A stretch of 64,000 nucleotides of DNA from Penelope pileata (taxonomy: Eukaryota > Chordata > Aves > Galliformes > Cracidae): positions 789,786 through 853,785 of the forward strand of contig WBMW01005527.1 in the NCBI GenBank assembly GCA_013396635.1, given 5' to 3'. The translations under genes and the position numbers were made by a program. Below are positions 50,709-64,000 of this stretch, piece by piece (the stretch's first letter is position 1; each line of letters starts with the position of its first letter). The notes under the pieces are model-generated. The model made no database searches and was not told the DNA's origin. It saw nothing but the letters and a program-made list of their open reading frames with translations.

Positions 50709-53700
50709 CAGTCATACGTTCTGGGATAATTAATCACTCAATTGAGGTTTCTGTCAGTTCATAATTTTTTATTCTGATTTATGCTACCAAAGCTATATGA
50801 TACTGTAGTTTGTATCCAGGCAGATTCATGCTGCCACATTATTAAAGCTGAACCTGGTGTTTAAATTTACTGTTGGGATTGTTTCAAAAATAGGAATCAT
50901 GATTGTGCCAAACAGAAACTTGGGATCTGGTACGTGAGGTATTAGCATTGTGCTCGGCCTTGGAACTTCTTCTGAGCAGATGCGGTTTCCTGATGCTTTG
51001 GAGAAGTTTGCCAGAGCATCTATAATAAACAAATTAGAGCAAAAATTTCTGAAAATAAGGCAAGGTAACTAGAATAGAATCCATCTGAATTCACAGCTGC
51101 AGGTGTTCGTTGTTGGCTATTGGGAAGAGCCATAAAAGATGTTTACTGCAGGTATTTAAGTGTTTTTAAGAAAGCTCCACTCTTCAGCTAAATCTTTAGG
51201 CCCTTTTGTGGGCCTAATAATTTTTGACATTTTGCCTAGTATTCTTCACTTCTTTAAAAAATTAGCATCTATCTCTGATGTATTCATAATTCATTTATTC
51301 TAAATTCCTCAGCTACTCAAGGAAAATTTTGTTTTATGTCACATTGGGAACAAGAATTCTAGAGCACTGAGGAGTGAAGGTTATCTTATTCACATGACAA
51401 AGGCATATATTATTCATACTATGATACCCAAACTGTGGAATTTGATAGATGGGATTTATATAGTCAACTCACAAGCAAACTAAAACATATTTTAAAAATA
51501 AACTGCTTTTTGAGTGGTTAATTCAAAATCAGATGGATTACTGCAAGATACTCTATGTGATTATTTTTACTGTTGGGACTCAAACTACCTACATATATTT
51601 TCTCACTGAGACTGGAAAAGTCTTATTGCATTTATTTTTCCTTCAGTTTGGGTGATTTAAAATCTGAAAAATAGACTGTTAGATCAATAATTTAGTGCAG
51701 TTGGATGAAAAGTGTGTTAACCTGTTGGTTCGACTGTAGGATGTTATGGAGTCCTACACAGTGAACAACTGCATTTAGATGGTATAATCCGTATTCAAAT
51801 TAACTTCTAGTGGAGGGAAAATTGGCTGTTGTGGAAGAAATTAAGTTCTGTGTCTCCTTCTTATGGGCTGTATGAAAAGGTTTGGCCAGCATGAAGGAAT
51901 ATTTGCAGAATTATTTCTCGTTACAGTTGAGTTGGTGAACTTGTTGATGTCACGGACACAAGTTTGGGAGTTTTTCTTTCAAGTGATAATTTATTCAACC
52001 ACAATAAAGAGCTTAAAAACAGTGTAATTTTAAGTCATGGCTGTCAGACAGAAATTTATGGGAAAAATATCCCAAATCAGGCTAAGTCCCCTGAAATGTT
52101 CTCAGTAAATGACCTTATTAATGATTTAAATGGAGATGTAGAAAACGTCAGTGGTTTTACTGCAGTAATACAGCAGTGAGAGTGTAATTTATTGCCTCTT
52201 GTGACGCTGTGAAGCAGCTAAACATCTTGTCTCATTCACAAATGATAATTTGGCACCTTTGCTAGTAAGGCTGCTTGTACCTTGCTAGGACTTCTGATGC
52301 TGTGTGCATGGGTGTTGCAGGTTTTATTCATTGCTTGCTCTGTTAATAAGATTCAGACCACTTACACTGCTCTTTTTCAGAGACCAAGTAGTGATTGCTG
52401 GCTTTGCTTCATTCCAGATTTTTCTTTTTCTCTTTGCAGTTAGGAAAGGAATTACTTACAGAGGAACTGTAAGCAACTAAAGTTTGTGTTTCCTGAAAAC
52501 TATCTTGTTTCTCCTTTAAGTATCAGAATACAGTATCTTTCTGCTGCTTAAAGCTGTGTTCCTTTGAAACATTGCATTCTGACAGGAAGGGCTATTCTCT
52601 TGAAAATGTAATCATAGAATTATATCTATTTGTAAATGTAAGGTTGTATTGTCACTTTGCAGGGTCCTATGTGGGTGGATTTTTAATAATCTGGTTCTCT
52701 TACCAAAGGACGAAAGCGGTAAGAAGGGTTCTGACCAAGAGTTCTGTAAACCTTGTGTTTGAATACACGGCACTAAATTAACCACTGGTTTAATGTAAGT
52801 AGTATACATGCACAATTTGCTTAACCACGACAAGAGAAGAGATGACAAGGGTGTTTTTGAAGCTGTAATTGATCTACTCAGCATTTGCTTTCAAGATATT
52901 GTGCGTTAACTTTGATTACAGCTGTTAAATTCTTCTCTTCCTCCCCCCTTTAATCTTTCTCTCAACTGGAGAAAATCTTTCTTAATACTCAGAAAACTTC
53001 TGTCTGGCCTGGAAGGTGTGACTTGTTTAAAAAAAAAAATAATCATAGCATATACTCTATTTTCTCAGCATTAAGCTCAGAGATGAACATGACTGAAAAA
53101 TCAATAACGCGCTTGGCCTGCAGCCTTGTCATTTATTGATTTACATGTCGTTTATCTCTATAGAAAATGCAATTATTGCTTAAATACAATACAGTATTTT
53201 GCTAATAGGATACAAATGTCACCACTGAGTAAAAAGGTCACACTTGCATGTAAAGATTGTCAACTCAATCTCTGCTTGTTGCTGCTATTATTTGAAGAGC
53301 TTGTTAAGACACTAGAGACTTAGCTTTATTTCTGCAGATATTAATGGGAGCTCACCTTTTGGTTTAAGTATCATCAGTAGTCCCAATTCTTTGGCCTTAT
53401 ATATGTGTTTTGTGCTTCTGTAGTTGTATGAAGTGTATCACGGAAGATAAGAAGTAGAGGATTTACTGTACGTGATGCAAGAGCAGTGGTGGTGCAAGGG
53501 TTCCGCTGTTGGTGCACATCTAGGAGAAGTTCTTGCGGCTTCCTCAAGGCTCTGCTGTAACCCCAAAAGCTTACTTAACTCTCCTGGCTTGAAGCCTGTG
53601 ACCTGAGCAGTACATAATACCTAGATAGAAGCCTGCTGCTTGGAAGCTTCTGCGGGGCACAGAGTTCTCAGTGTCCGCATCTTGTTTCTTTTTCTGTCCC

Positions 53701-55727
53701 CACTATGACTGCATTGGGTAGGGTCACTGCAGTAAGTGTTGCTTCCTTGACTGGAGAAGCAAAGCAGGAGAAGCAAGTGTGCATGGACAAAAGGGGGTGG
53801 GGAAAACAAAAAATGACTTTGAATACATATTCTTGCCTGTATAGTTTTATGGCTACAGGAAAAATACGGTAAAATAAATGCAGTCTTTCTAGCTTCCTCT
53901 TTCACAGAGATTGCTCCATTGCAACTTTGTCAAACTTCTTGTAATTTATTGCAGTATCTAATTGAAATAGGAAATCTGTCTGAATTGGCACTGCAAGGCA
54001 TTGAACGGCAGAATACCTAGTGAGCAGTATAGAGAAGGAAAAAACTTCTTATGTGAAGGCTTTTAACATATATATATAAAATTTTCATAGCTTCAGTCTG
54101 TACTGTGAATAAATAAATTCTGGGCCTTGTTCTCCTGGCTGGCTGCCTGTGCTGGCGAAGTCACCTCTAGCTCTCATCCAGTGAGTCCGTGCTGAAGTGC
54201 TTATCTGTTGGACCTGCAGCCTCATCCCCTTAGCAGCTCTGCTCCTTGTATCTCTGGGAACAGAAAGCAGTGGGAGGACTCCTCCAGAGTGACAGAACTG
54301 CAACAGTGACAGCACGCTCAGGAATGCATTCCTGTGCTTCAGTTGCAGGGTGCAAAATGTCAGTGGGATACATTTTTTTAAATTTTCTTCCAAAAAGTTG
54401 TTGGGTATAGGTGTGTGCATTTTAGAGATCTTACAACTGAAATGAGATAGGAACCTTTATCTGAAAATAACGCATGCAAAATGCTAAACTGATAGGCAAT
54501 TAATTCATTTTTCAGATAAGTGCTGTGTTATGACTGTCTTGGCCTTTGGGGCTTATCAGTAGGTTTATCAGCATTCAGCACTGTGCTCTTACCGTGCATC
54601 AGTTAACAAAACAGACTCTAGAAAATGATTTGTTCTCTTCCCACCTCCCCCCATTCAGATTTGAGCTAATTCTTATCAAGGAGGGCCAGTGGCTGAGACC
54701 CTGAAGTCAGTAACTTGTTATTTTCCTCTCAAGAGTGATAGTCCAGTGGCTGTGATTCTAATTGCAGCAGTGTTACATACCTTGAAAGCAGTTTCAGGCC
54801 ATCTGAGACATTTAAAAATTAAAAAAAAACAAAACAAAACAAAAAAAAAAAACAGTGATCTGCTTGAAATTTCTCAAGAAATCCATAGGCAAGCTGGTAT
54901 ATGTTCTATAGCACTGATTTATTTATTTATGTATTTATTTTTAAGCAAATGGCCAAAAGATGGTCTTGTAAAAATTTGTTGCTGCATTAAATTCAGTATC
55001 CAAGTGAATGTCAGGTGCTGAGGAACGTAATTTCACATGGGGGAAAATAATTAAACTTTTATGAGTTTTTCTGTGGCTACTTGTTCTTATTTTTGCTAAC
55101 AGGTGACTAGACTAGAAGTAGTTTATCTATTGGCCACCTCAATGTTAGTAACATAAATCTGATCAAAACCATCTAAAATGAGCAGACCCCCTACACATAG
55201 ATGTTCACAAGCAAACACAAAGAAATCCCTCAAACCAGGCAAGCGTGTGCTTGATTCCAGGGCTTCCTTGCCCAGTACCTTTCCATTATTGTTATTTTGG
55301 TTGCACCTGGATTTTATAAAAGATAAATATCCTTTCTATATGTATGTATTGTAAATGTAGATAACTATATATCCTGAATATCCTGCCTCTCTCCCTCTCT
55401 GAATGGAAGTATATGTTGCTGAAAGAAGTTCTCTCATCCTGTGTCAGAGGAATATATGAGTGGTGTCATGATGTTACCAGAGCAAGTCCAGCATGAGTCC
55501 AGCCATGCAAGCTGCTCCACATGGCTGAGAGGCTGCTGCTACCAGTGGGATGTGGGCTCTGCAGTGTGTTCAGATGGCAGAAGGTGTGAAAATGGGGTTT
55601 CAGAATTGCAGGTTAACACCTTGGTTCATTGTGTTCTATCACAGGGAACAACTGCCATGTTTTGAAAATGTGCGTTGGATTGAGAAGAAAAATGCGCATG
55701 TTTATTTATAGTGCAAGTCAGTTGTGT
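50709..55727. other. Non-coding, AT-rich unique-looking DNA
   Basis: No exon or RNA gene is recognisable. Simple tracts seen: (TA)n near 54066-54078, an A-rich (AAAAC)n tract at 54821-54852 and (ATTT)n at 54917-54942. Open frames reach at most 111 codons and have no recognisable domain. Confidence 0.7.
54821..54852 (+). repeat. A-rich (AAAAC)n tract
   Basis: Poly-A is interrupted by single C every 4-5 bases and ends in a longer A run. It is a simple repeat. No retroposed gene body is visible upstream. Confidence 0.8.
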
Positions 55728-55825
55728 GGGCAGGGCTGCCAACCACTAAGTCAGACACCAGGTCAGGCTGCCCAGGGCCCCATCCATCCCAGCCTTGAAT
55801 GCCTCCACGGATGGAGCATCCACCA
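55728..55825 (-). mobile_element. Small CR1 fragment, antisense
   Basis: Read on the minus strand, the sequence gives the CR1 ORF2 near-terminal block: 'GTGGATGCTCCATCC...GAGGCATTCAAGGC...GGGGCCCTGGGCAGCCTG...TTGGCAGCCCTGCCC'. This encodes the familiar VDAPSVEAFKA…DGALGSL…LAALP segment, with a stop inside it. Neither the octamer end nor the upstream RT part is present, so both ends are truncated or too diverged to see. Confidence 0.87.
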
Positions 55826-58800
55826 CATCACAGAAATACTGCAGGTATCTCAGGAACACGAGAGATTTGAGCTGTTCTCATTTCTCGATGATTTTTTGTG
55901 TTCTTTGTCCCCCTCTACATTCATAACTGAAACTGCAAAGCTATTTCTTTTGCATTTATTTGGCTTTATCTTTTTAACTTTTCATATCCATTTCCCATTT
56001 CATAAAGCTTTGCTTCTTATTTTAACTCTTTCTTTCCCTAGTGAGTGCCCTTCTGTCTTCACCAGATCACTTATTCTGTTTTCTAGTGGCCATCATTTTT
56101 CCTCCTGCTGCTCCACTGTCACTCTGTTGTAGGAAGCCAGCTACCAAAATAGCAAAGAAGAGAAGAGGGAGAAGAAGCCAACCACAAATCGGGCAGCAAA
56201 GCACGTGCTGCTGGTTTAAGTGCTGATCTTGGCTGTAGAGCAGGAAGCCAGTGCCAATGAGAAATGGCCAGTAGATGGCAGTTTAAAATCCAGTAAGTGA
56301 AGATATTTTTACAGCACTGTGCACCTACAGGTACAACTAACTTCATATCATTCATTTTGGTGTCAAGTTTATGGCTGACAGTCTTTGATAAAGATGAAGG
56401 CAGCACAATCAGCGAAGGAGGATATGCCATCTTCAAATGGCAACACTAGATGCACTCTTTTCTTCCTCTTCTCTGTTTTTGGTTGGTGTTGGAGGTATCT
56501 AGCCTGTATGTAGGAAAGAAAGAGTACTGATGTGCTAAAGGAAGGTCTGTTTTGTAGAAAAACAGCACTGGCAATTCAAGGGATGAACCTCAGGCTTCTT
56601 TGCTCTTGTTGCCCTAAATTAAATGTATGGTCTTACTTACAATCCTTTCTAAAGGCAGTTTGGTAAAGAACGTTTTCTGAACTACCCCATAAAGATAATG
56701 TAATGTTCTTTAATTGCCAAAACCTGAAAATGATGACCGTACTTGACGATCTTAGCATGTGCCCATCAAAAGATTAGAAAGGGTTACCAGGAACGCTTTT
56801 CTTCTCACTCTTTTCTGTGGTAACTTGTAGTTGTGGTTTATACCACTTTGAACAGCATTACCATTTTTACTTTACTAGAGTGAAACTGGGTAGCTGCTTT
56901 CAGGTAGTCATTCCACAGCATAAAATTCTATTTGTATTATTATTCCTTCACTACTTTTTCAATGAGGAGTTTTACTTCAGTCCAAATAATGGAATTACCT
57001 TAGGATAAGAGTGCAATGAAAGTGAGAAAAATCAAGCCAAGACACTTAATTTGACTATAGCCATGCACAGACATTCTTCTGCCTCTTAGAGTTCTGTACA
57101 AGTTTATGAGCAATAATTTAGTCATTGATTTATAAAAGTACTACCCCATACTTTGTACAGATTTAGTATATGAGATATATATCAAGAAAAGAAAACTGTA
57201 TTAGACAAGTACAACTCTTCAATTTCTCAACACTTAACATAAATAATTGCTGCACTATGAAGATTTAAATGGGGATTGCCACTTTTATAATTAATTCTTT
57301 TTTTGTTTCATCCTCCTTACTAATTGAAAATGGGCTTTCAATGCAGAATGCTTTGAAATTGTGTGAAGAGATAGAATTGGAAATGAACTTAATTAACTAC
57401 AAACTGTCCAAATCAATCAGTGTTTCACAGTGCCTTTGTAATGTACAGAGTTCATAATTTACTTGGGATTTGGCATAATACATATGCCATAATTGCAAAG
57501 TAATCATGCTAAGAGTGCACAAAATTTAGTGTTGTGCTCTGATGTTCTATTGGGATGAAATGTCTATGCGTTCACATACCAAACTGGATTGAGGGCAAAA
57601 GGCTGTATTTTTCCATTAACTAAACAGAGGACTTGTATAAATTAGGGCATTTCTCCAAGTCTGGCAGGGCTTTCAGATGTTAATAGCTAGAGAAAAAATT
57701 CTTTGAATTCAATGTCCAAGCAATCTGGCATTTCAAATGGTAGTGTTTTTGCTACACCATCCATGATGTTTGCAGCATGGAAACCATAAGCTTGTAAAAA
57801 GATCAGGCAAAATAATTCCCAAGCAAAAAAGCTTTGCAAAGTTTCTGTAGGTTTCCAGAATTTTTTTGTGGAGGAAAACTTCTGCAAAATCAAAGCTGCT
57901 AAATAGCTTGGTATAGGATTTTTTTTTAAATATATATAGCCTTGAATTAGGGATTCTAGAACCCTTCCAAAGTTGTGTGCTTGATCCAGAAGTCTCAAAA
58001 CTTTCATGCTTCTGAAATTCCTATTTCAGATTCTCATATGGAACAAATTTTCAAGAAATCTGATTCCTACTAGAGTGCAGTATTCTTCAAACCTTTCTGT
58101 AACATAAGCTGATAACAGGCTTATTCTTGATCACTGAATTGTACACTCTTAAATAAACCTAATGTTTCTGACTGAGTAACACTTGGATAGAAAAGTAAGG
58201 GATGACTCAATCCTTTGTAGCTCTGCCTCCCTCTGTGAATAGATCAAATTCTTCTCTGACCCTTTTGGAGTTTCTGGTTTCATCCATGAACATTTTAGGT
58301 GCAGTGGCATGGGAAGCCTCTTTGTTTTTGCTACTCTTCTTGCTTCCTTTTACTTTGGTTTCTAGCAACGTTATGCTCTTTCCTTTCAATGGCATTGTTT
58401 GGAGATGGTGGCCGCCAATAAGAAAACTCTGTTAAGAATTGTAATTGAACTTTTCGTGAAAAGAAAGTTAAAATAATAAATGTTAGCTGGGGGAACTTGA
58501 GAAATGTGAGAGCATTGTGTGTCTCGTTCTAACAAATATGTGATTTCCTGACAGTCTGTTCATCCTGAATGCTCCAGGGGCCTTTGCTAAAGGGTTGGAG
58601 ATAGTTATCCTTTGGAGAAGTCCTTTTAGCTGTGACACAGCTGTTGATGATAACTGCTGGTTGCAGGGCTACCAGGAATCCTGTTTGTTGGGTGAGCTCT
58701 TGCCTTTGTCTCAGAGGACCTCAGGGATCATTTATTTTAACAACAGACCGTTTCCGGTTTCTGTGTGACTTACTCTTTTATTCCTGTCACCAGTGCAGTG

Positions 58801-61800
58801 ATTGCTCGGATGTGGTAGGTTTGACTGGTAGGAACCCCTCCCCTGCCCTTGTCAGTAAATGCTGAGAACGTGCTGGTACAGTGTAGCTGCACAATATGGC
58901 AGACAACACACTGTAGACCAAATGGATCTTTGCAGTGTGATCTGTGCAGGTATTTGCCTTATAATGGATTTTCAGTCTTGAATGTATACACAACTTACCG
59001 ATGTGGACAGTGTTTCAGGCATTGTAAACACAAGCAAAAAATAACAATCCTGCAACAGCAACCTAATTCAAAGGAATTAACAAATGGTGGCAAAGCAGGT
59101 GGCTTGGGGTCTTGCACCTTTCAGAAAAGGAGTGAGCAACTAGGCAAGGATGTTCTGGTCAATTCATGTTGGTTATTTCCATACAAACTCATTCCTATTG
59201 AAGAGGAAAGAGAAGCTAGCTGCTCTTTCTCTTCCTTTCCCCAACAGTTCTCCAAAAGATGTGCTTTCAGTTGAAGTAGACTGAAGGAATCATATTCTTC
59301 ATAAGGAAAATATGTAGTTCAGTTTAATATATCTTTAAATTGTAACCTGGGAGAATTCTGAATCTGTAACATGCAATCTTTTTAAAAATTGAGTATGTGA
59401 TTTAGAGAATGTTTTCACATTTAAAGTAATGAATATGAAAAATTGTGTGAGCACGTAGGTAAAAGCAATGACATAGTACTTCAGAGTATGTAGCAACAGA
59501 TGTGCATATTTCTATTCTAAAGACGTTGACATTCATCCAGTGACAACATTAAGGCATATATGCTTTATAGATGGGGAAAAGAGTGAGGAAAAAGTAGCAA
59601 ATGGCTGGTTACATCTCTCTGTCCTTAACTAGGACTCATCACATTGTAGGAAAATTGTTGTAACTTTAAATAAATTGGAGAGCTGTAGGGATAGCCTTTT
59701 TACAACAACTTTTTGTGGGATGCGGTTTTGGGATGAGATGGTTTTCGTACGTCCTTTCAACATCTGCAGTTTTTCATGGGGTCTCTGTAGGGAAGATGCT
59801 CTCTGTAAGTGTTCCATAAAACTTCTTATTCCATAGGAGGACATGAGTAGTCCCTGGCATCTCTCTATTAGACATCTCTCACACTTCTTTTTCTTTTTTC
59901 TTTTTTTTTTTTTCCTTTCTGATAAAAGATGTTTTCTAAAACTGTGTGGTCAGGAAGATTTTGATGTTTGAGAACTGGTGTTATCTATTTAAAAGAAGGG
60001 GCATAAAGATTGGCATTAACAGGACTCCAGTTAGTGTCTTTTCCTGCCAGTGACAGCTCTTTGCAGTACTTGTGTTGCTCTGGGCACTGTAACCGGGCCT
60101 TCAAAATGCCCAGTTGAACAAGCTGGCTTCATGTGATATAATAATGAGCAGTGCTCATAGTCCAGCCAAAATCATTATGCTTGGGGTATTCCCTCCAGAT
60201 GTTCACCAAAATGTGCTCATGCTTCTCTTGCCAGCTAACCGTATGTCAGGAGCATATCCTTAGCTTGGCCCAGCTGCCAGGATGAAGTCGGCGAGAGCTG
60301 GTCTAGCTGGCTGGAGCAGTTTTGCAAGGAAAAAGAGAAGCTAAATATCCAGTAAGTGTGGTACAAAGCACTGTTCAGAGAGCGGAGGTCAGAAGAGCCA
60401 GCAGGCACAGACGGGGTCATGGGACTGCCAAAGACAACTGACTGTGTTCAAGGTGTGTAATTCATACTTATGTACTAATCACTTTGCAAGCTGTCTGGAC
60501 TGGGAGGCCAGTGACAGCTGAACGGACACATCTCTGGGTCTGAGCCCAGCCTGCGAGCTCAGGGAAGTTTCCTGGGAAGCAAGTGGCAGCCACTTTCTGG
60601 ATGGACAGTAAGCAGCACTTACTGCGAGATGGCAAGAGGCCGTCTGGTTGTTAGAAATGGCCAGCTGTCTGCACTTGGAGGGTGGCATTGCTGCCATCAC
60701 AAGTAAACCGGGCCCTGCCCCTGATAGTAATAAGCCTGAAAATCTGAATAGTTGGCATGTCTGGAGTCATAAAGAAATAGGTCCCTGTTTGCTACAACAC
60801 TGAGCTGAGTGCTTAACTTGGACAGGTGAATGTTCCCACTGACAGTCAGTGCAGCTATTGAGCAGATATTTTGATGAACAGACACCAAAGCACTGTTGTG
60901 TATGGAGAAGTCGCTATTGATTTAAGAAAGCTTACACCCATAAAGGGTTTTTCATCACTTACTAAGAAACAAAGAGCAGTAGATAAAGATGAGTTTCATC
61001 AGAAGAAGGTTATTGCTGGAAATCCTTTTGTCTTTGAGTCTAATGTACAAAAACACAGACAAGACTGCCTAAGCAGAACAAAACAAAAAGGCAGCTAATG
61101 CCCATAAAGCTTCCAGACACTGCTTTTTAGTCCTTAGAGCTTCAGAAATAGATGAAGGGCAATTCAATTTCTCTTAATGATACTCTACTGAATGCATGTT
61201 TTATTTCAAAAAGCCAACTGCTCTAAATGCCATTGACAAATACAATCATAATGTACAAGTGTCAGTGTCGATGTAAAACTATACACCATTTCGTACATTT
61301 TACAGCTTGTAAACATCAAATAGTTCATTTTGATATACAAAAGAAAAAAAGCAGATAGAGCTCAGCAGTGATTTGTAGTATCATCCTTAAATTTATTTTT
61401 AATTACAGATTTGTTAGTGCAGTATAATTTCAAAGAGTAGTAGCTGGCTTTTTTAATGGGTAAAGTTACACAGCAGTATGATGCTTTGAGTTCAAAATAG
61501 ATATTTCTCTGAAGTCTTGCATGTTTCATGCTAAGCAGATGCCCTGGGGGGAGTTCTCCTTTAAAAGAAATCTGTAAGATGCAACGATGTAGTTGTGAAT
61601 GGCTTTGTGTATGTTAGTGTGTTGTATTCACACACACATAGGGAAGAATGTGTATAGGTTTAAATAAAAAGTTAACCTAAATCATCAGCAGCCTGTTCTA
61701 GATGAATATCTGTAATTTCAGAAGAAAAAAAAATAGTTAATATTCTCAGCAGATGAGGTTTTACACAGAGCTCTCTGGGGAGCTGTGCAGATATGGGTGC

Positions 61801-64000
61801 TGTAGGAGGCTGCAGGCACTGCAACTCTTAGCACTCTTGCTGCCCCACTACCCACAAAAACAGCCACTTCTCCAGCACTAGCATTAGTAGAATTGTCCCC
61901 TGATACGAAGCAGGTCCTTTTAGGACTTGCTACCTTTCTGGCTCTTTGCATCGGAATGTTAGGATAAAACATGGAGCTGTCAAATCTGTAGCCTCAATGT
62001 GAAAGTTGGTGGTAATATAAGGTTTGCATGGAGGGTGTACTTTTTTGTTTATTTGTTATTAGAAAAAATATGTGAAGAACCGTCTTGTTCCTTGGCAGTC
62101 TCTCCTGGACTGCAGATTGTATGCTTTTTAAACCACCGGGTTAAAGATCCACAAAACCACAGGCTTCATTGTTAAATTCAAATCTTTTTTTGAACCTGGT
62201 AATAACTCTGTTCTGCAACAACCCAAGGCAGCAAGTTTCACAACTTAATACTGTTTACTATGTTAACACTGTCTTATTGTTATTATTTTTATTTAAAATG
62301 GTTGCTACTTTTTCTCTCTGATTGTGTCCCTAGAGCAGTATTCTGTACAGAGTGAATTTCAGTCTTCTGGTGCTAAGTCCAAACCACAGTGAAAGTAATT
62401 TTGCTGGTGTCATGGAAGGTGATAACATGGAGTCAGATCTGGAAATTCTGAGTGGCATTGTTCTGAATAGCAGTAGTTGGAATATTTCTTTTACTTGAGT
62501 AAATGAGATAAAAGACAGCTAAAATGTTTCCTTACAATTTAGTAGCACACAGAAGACTTCAGAGTGGGGATCTCGTAAAACCAAGACAGGCATTATAAAT
62601 AAATTTTAGGTAAACGTACATTTACACTCTACAGACCTCATAGCATCCAGATAACACATGTTCACAGTGATAATTTAGAAAAGTGATGGCAAATTTTATG
62701 TATTTTTTTAAAACAAAGATCTGAAAACAAGCAAAAAACAGCAAGGAGAATTTCTTTAAGTTGTTTGGAATAAGCTTTTGACTGCAACTGTGGAAGGTAT
62801 ATGAGCAACAGTGGGGCATCATTATTCACTCCAATAGAGTCTAAATCTCAAATATAAGTCAATATGCCTTAAAGGATAAGCCTCTGTTCTGCCTCTGTGA
62901 AGAACAGACACAAGGATAAACAGAAAGCATTTAGTAAGTGTAAAGGATGTGGCAAATGAGGAAGTTGGGTAGTTTAAACAAAAAAGAAAGCAAGGGAAAG
63001 TTGAATCATGTGACTCCCTACATCTCAGCTGAAAGATTTCAAAGGATTTAAACATCACAAACTTCAGACAAGAAAATTATGGGGATGGTAAACAATGATT
63101 TTGAATGTTTCTTAAAATACCAATGGAATGTGTGACAACGGCCTCATTCAGAAGTGGGACACAAAGTGCCAAAGAAGTACAGTGCACTAAAGCAATACAA
63201 AACAGATCTGTGCTAGTAGATACAGGGTGATGGTACTTGTTGTTTTTCTAATTATAAGTTTCAGAGAGATGTTCCTTGATCAGATTAAAGATCCTATCAG
63301 TGAAAGCTATCTGGCCAAAAATCAATGCAAGATGTTATTAGAAATGAAATATAGGAATTGGAATTAAACACTGAAGAGTGTGCCAAAGCTCCTGCAGCGT
63401 TCAGCAAAGCCAAGATTTCAGCCATAAGGAAAAAGAGGTGAAGCTGATATACATCTCTGAAAGTATTGTGCTTACTAAATGTTCAGGCAAAAATTTAAAA
63501 AAAAACCAAAAAACAAACAAACAAACAAAAAAAACTAGTGCCATGCCTGGGAAGCCATAATGATTCTGAAGAGCCACTAACTGGGTGTCAGTGACTGTGC
63601 TGAGAATACAGGCTACTAAGAGAACTAGCTTTGTGATTAGGAATTATTTCCCTCTGATTTGGAAGTCTGTGCCGTGGCTCAGGAACGCGTGAAGGTAAAA
63701 CTCAAGCACAGAAGCCAAGAATTTGCTTGAGTGTATACTCATGATATGGGTGAGTCTCCATCGTTTTCCATGAGTCCATGATTTTCTCACAGATTTATTA
63801 GCTCAATCTCTTTAGGGAAAGATAGCAGGTCAGGGTGCTCCCTCAGCACTGTGAGGCCAAGGCACAATGTTTCACTTCCTTGCGGCAGTGCTGAGCGGCC
63901 TGGTGGCGGGCAGCGGGGAGTTAGGCTTTCCACTGCCGCTGTGTTCTCATCTGGAAATTGTTACTGGCTCAAAGAACAGTAAGACTTTTTTTTTTTTTTT
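55826..64000. other. Non-coding stretch to the window end
   Basis: No gene is supported. Open frames of up to 141 codons (58849-59274, plus strand) show no family signature. Low-complexity content: a polypyrimidine tract at about 59887-59922, a short (CA)n near 61630-61638, an A-rich (AAAC)n tract at 63497-63537 and T15 at the edge (63986-64000). The T run at the boundary could continue outside the window. Confidence 0.7.
63497..63537 (+). repeat. A-rich (AAAC)n tract
   Basis: Four or more AAAC units lie between poly-A segments, similar in style to the tract at 54.8 kb and the complementary T/G tract at 29.1 kb. It is a simple repeat. Confidence 0.8.

Noticed and set aside
55629..56132. 167-codon plus-strand open frame
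   Set aside because: Its first third is the antisense of a CR1 fragment (55728-55825) and the rest is an anonymous, hydrophobic chance frame.
58849..59274. 141-codon plus-strand open frame with several cysteines (CDLC, CGQC-like spacing)
   Set aside because: The cysteine pairs suggested a zinc-binding domain, but the histidine and cysteine spacing does not fit C2H2, RING or LIM patterns, and no splice structure supports it.

Overview
The window reads as intergenic or deep-intronic vertebrate DNA, most likely avian. It is AT-rich and CpG-poor, carries many homopolymer and (TTTG)n/(AAAC)n-type runs, and has no long open frames apart from a decayed retrotransposon. The interspersed repeats I can recognise are all chicken-repeat-1 (CR1) non-LTR retrotransposon fragments. 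Each is 5'-truncated, and three of the four keep the 3' end; two of these show CR1's short octamer repeats clearly (ATTCTGTG/ATTCTATG) and the third a degenerate version. CR1 dominance with no mammalian Alu, B1 or L1 signature fits a bird, perhaps a galliform. Turtles and crocodilians also carry CR1, so the species is an inference.

Layout. Positions 1-23.6 kb hold single-copy-looking DNA with no recognisable gene; the notable items are a G-quadruplex motif (1838-1862) and several perfect inverted repeats (5992-6022, 13112-13141, 14136-14154, 15103-15120). At 23.69-23.98 kb lies an unusual compact element: one 9-bp outer stem encloses two perfect hairpins, and a purine-rich AGCTTG-bearing tail of about 190 bp follows. 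Positions 24-36 kb are again unique-looking, with a wobble-paired hairpin at 25.0 kb, a GC-rich hairpin at 33.9 kb and a CR1 3' tail at 35.94-36.03 kb. Positions 36-49 kb contain the best long hairpin of the window (39381-39450, 32-nt arms, 6-nt loop), an 11-bp inverted repeat and a few short tandem duplications. At 49.0-50.7 kb two CR1 copies of different lineages converge tail to tail. The first starts about 20-30 bp downstream of a strong splice-acceptor-like sequence and still shows broken reverse-transcriptase C-terminal coding sequence. Positions 50.7-64 kb hold one more small CR1 fragment (55.73-55.83 kb) and low-complexity tracts.

No host protein-coding exon, tRNA, rRNA, CRISPR array or operon could be supported. 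The open frames of 60-181 codons outside CR1 look like chance frames or follow strand-composition bias. The most interesting unexplained signals are the three-helix element at 23.7 kb and the pre-miRNA-sized hairpin at 39.4 kb. Neither can be called functional from sequence alone.
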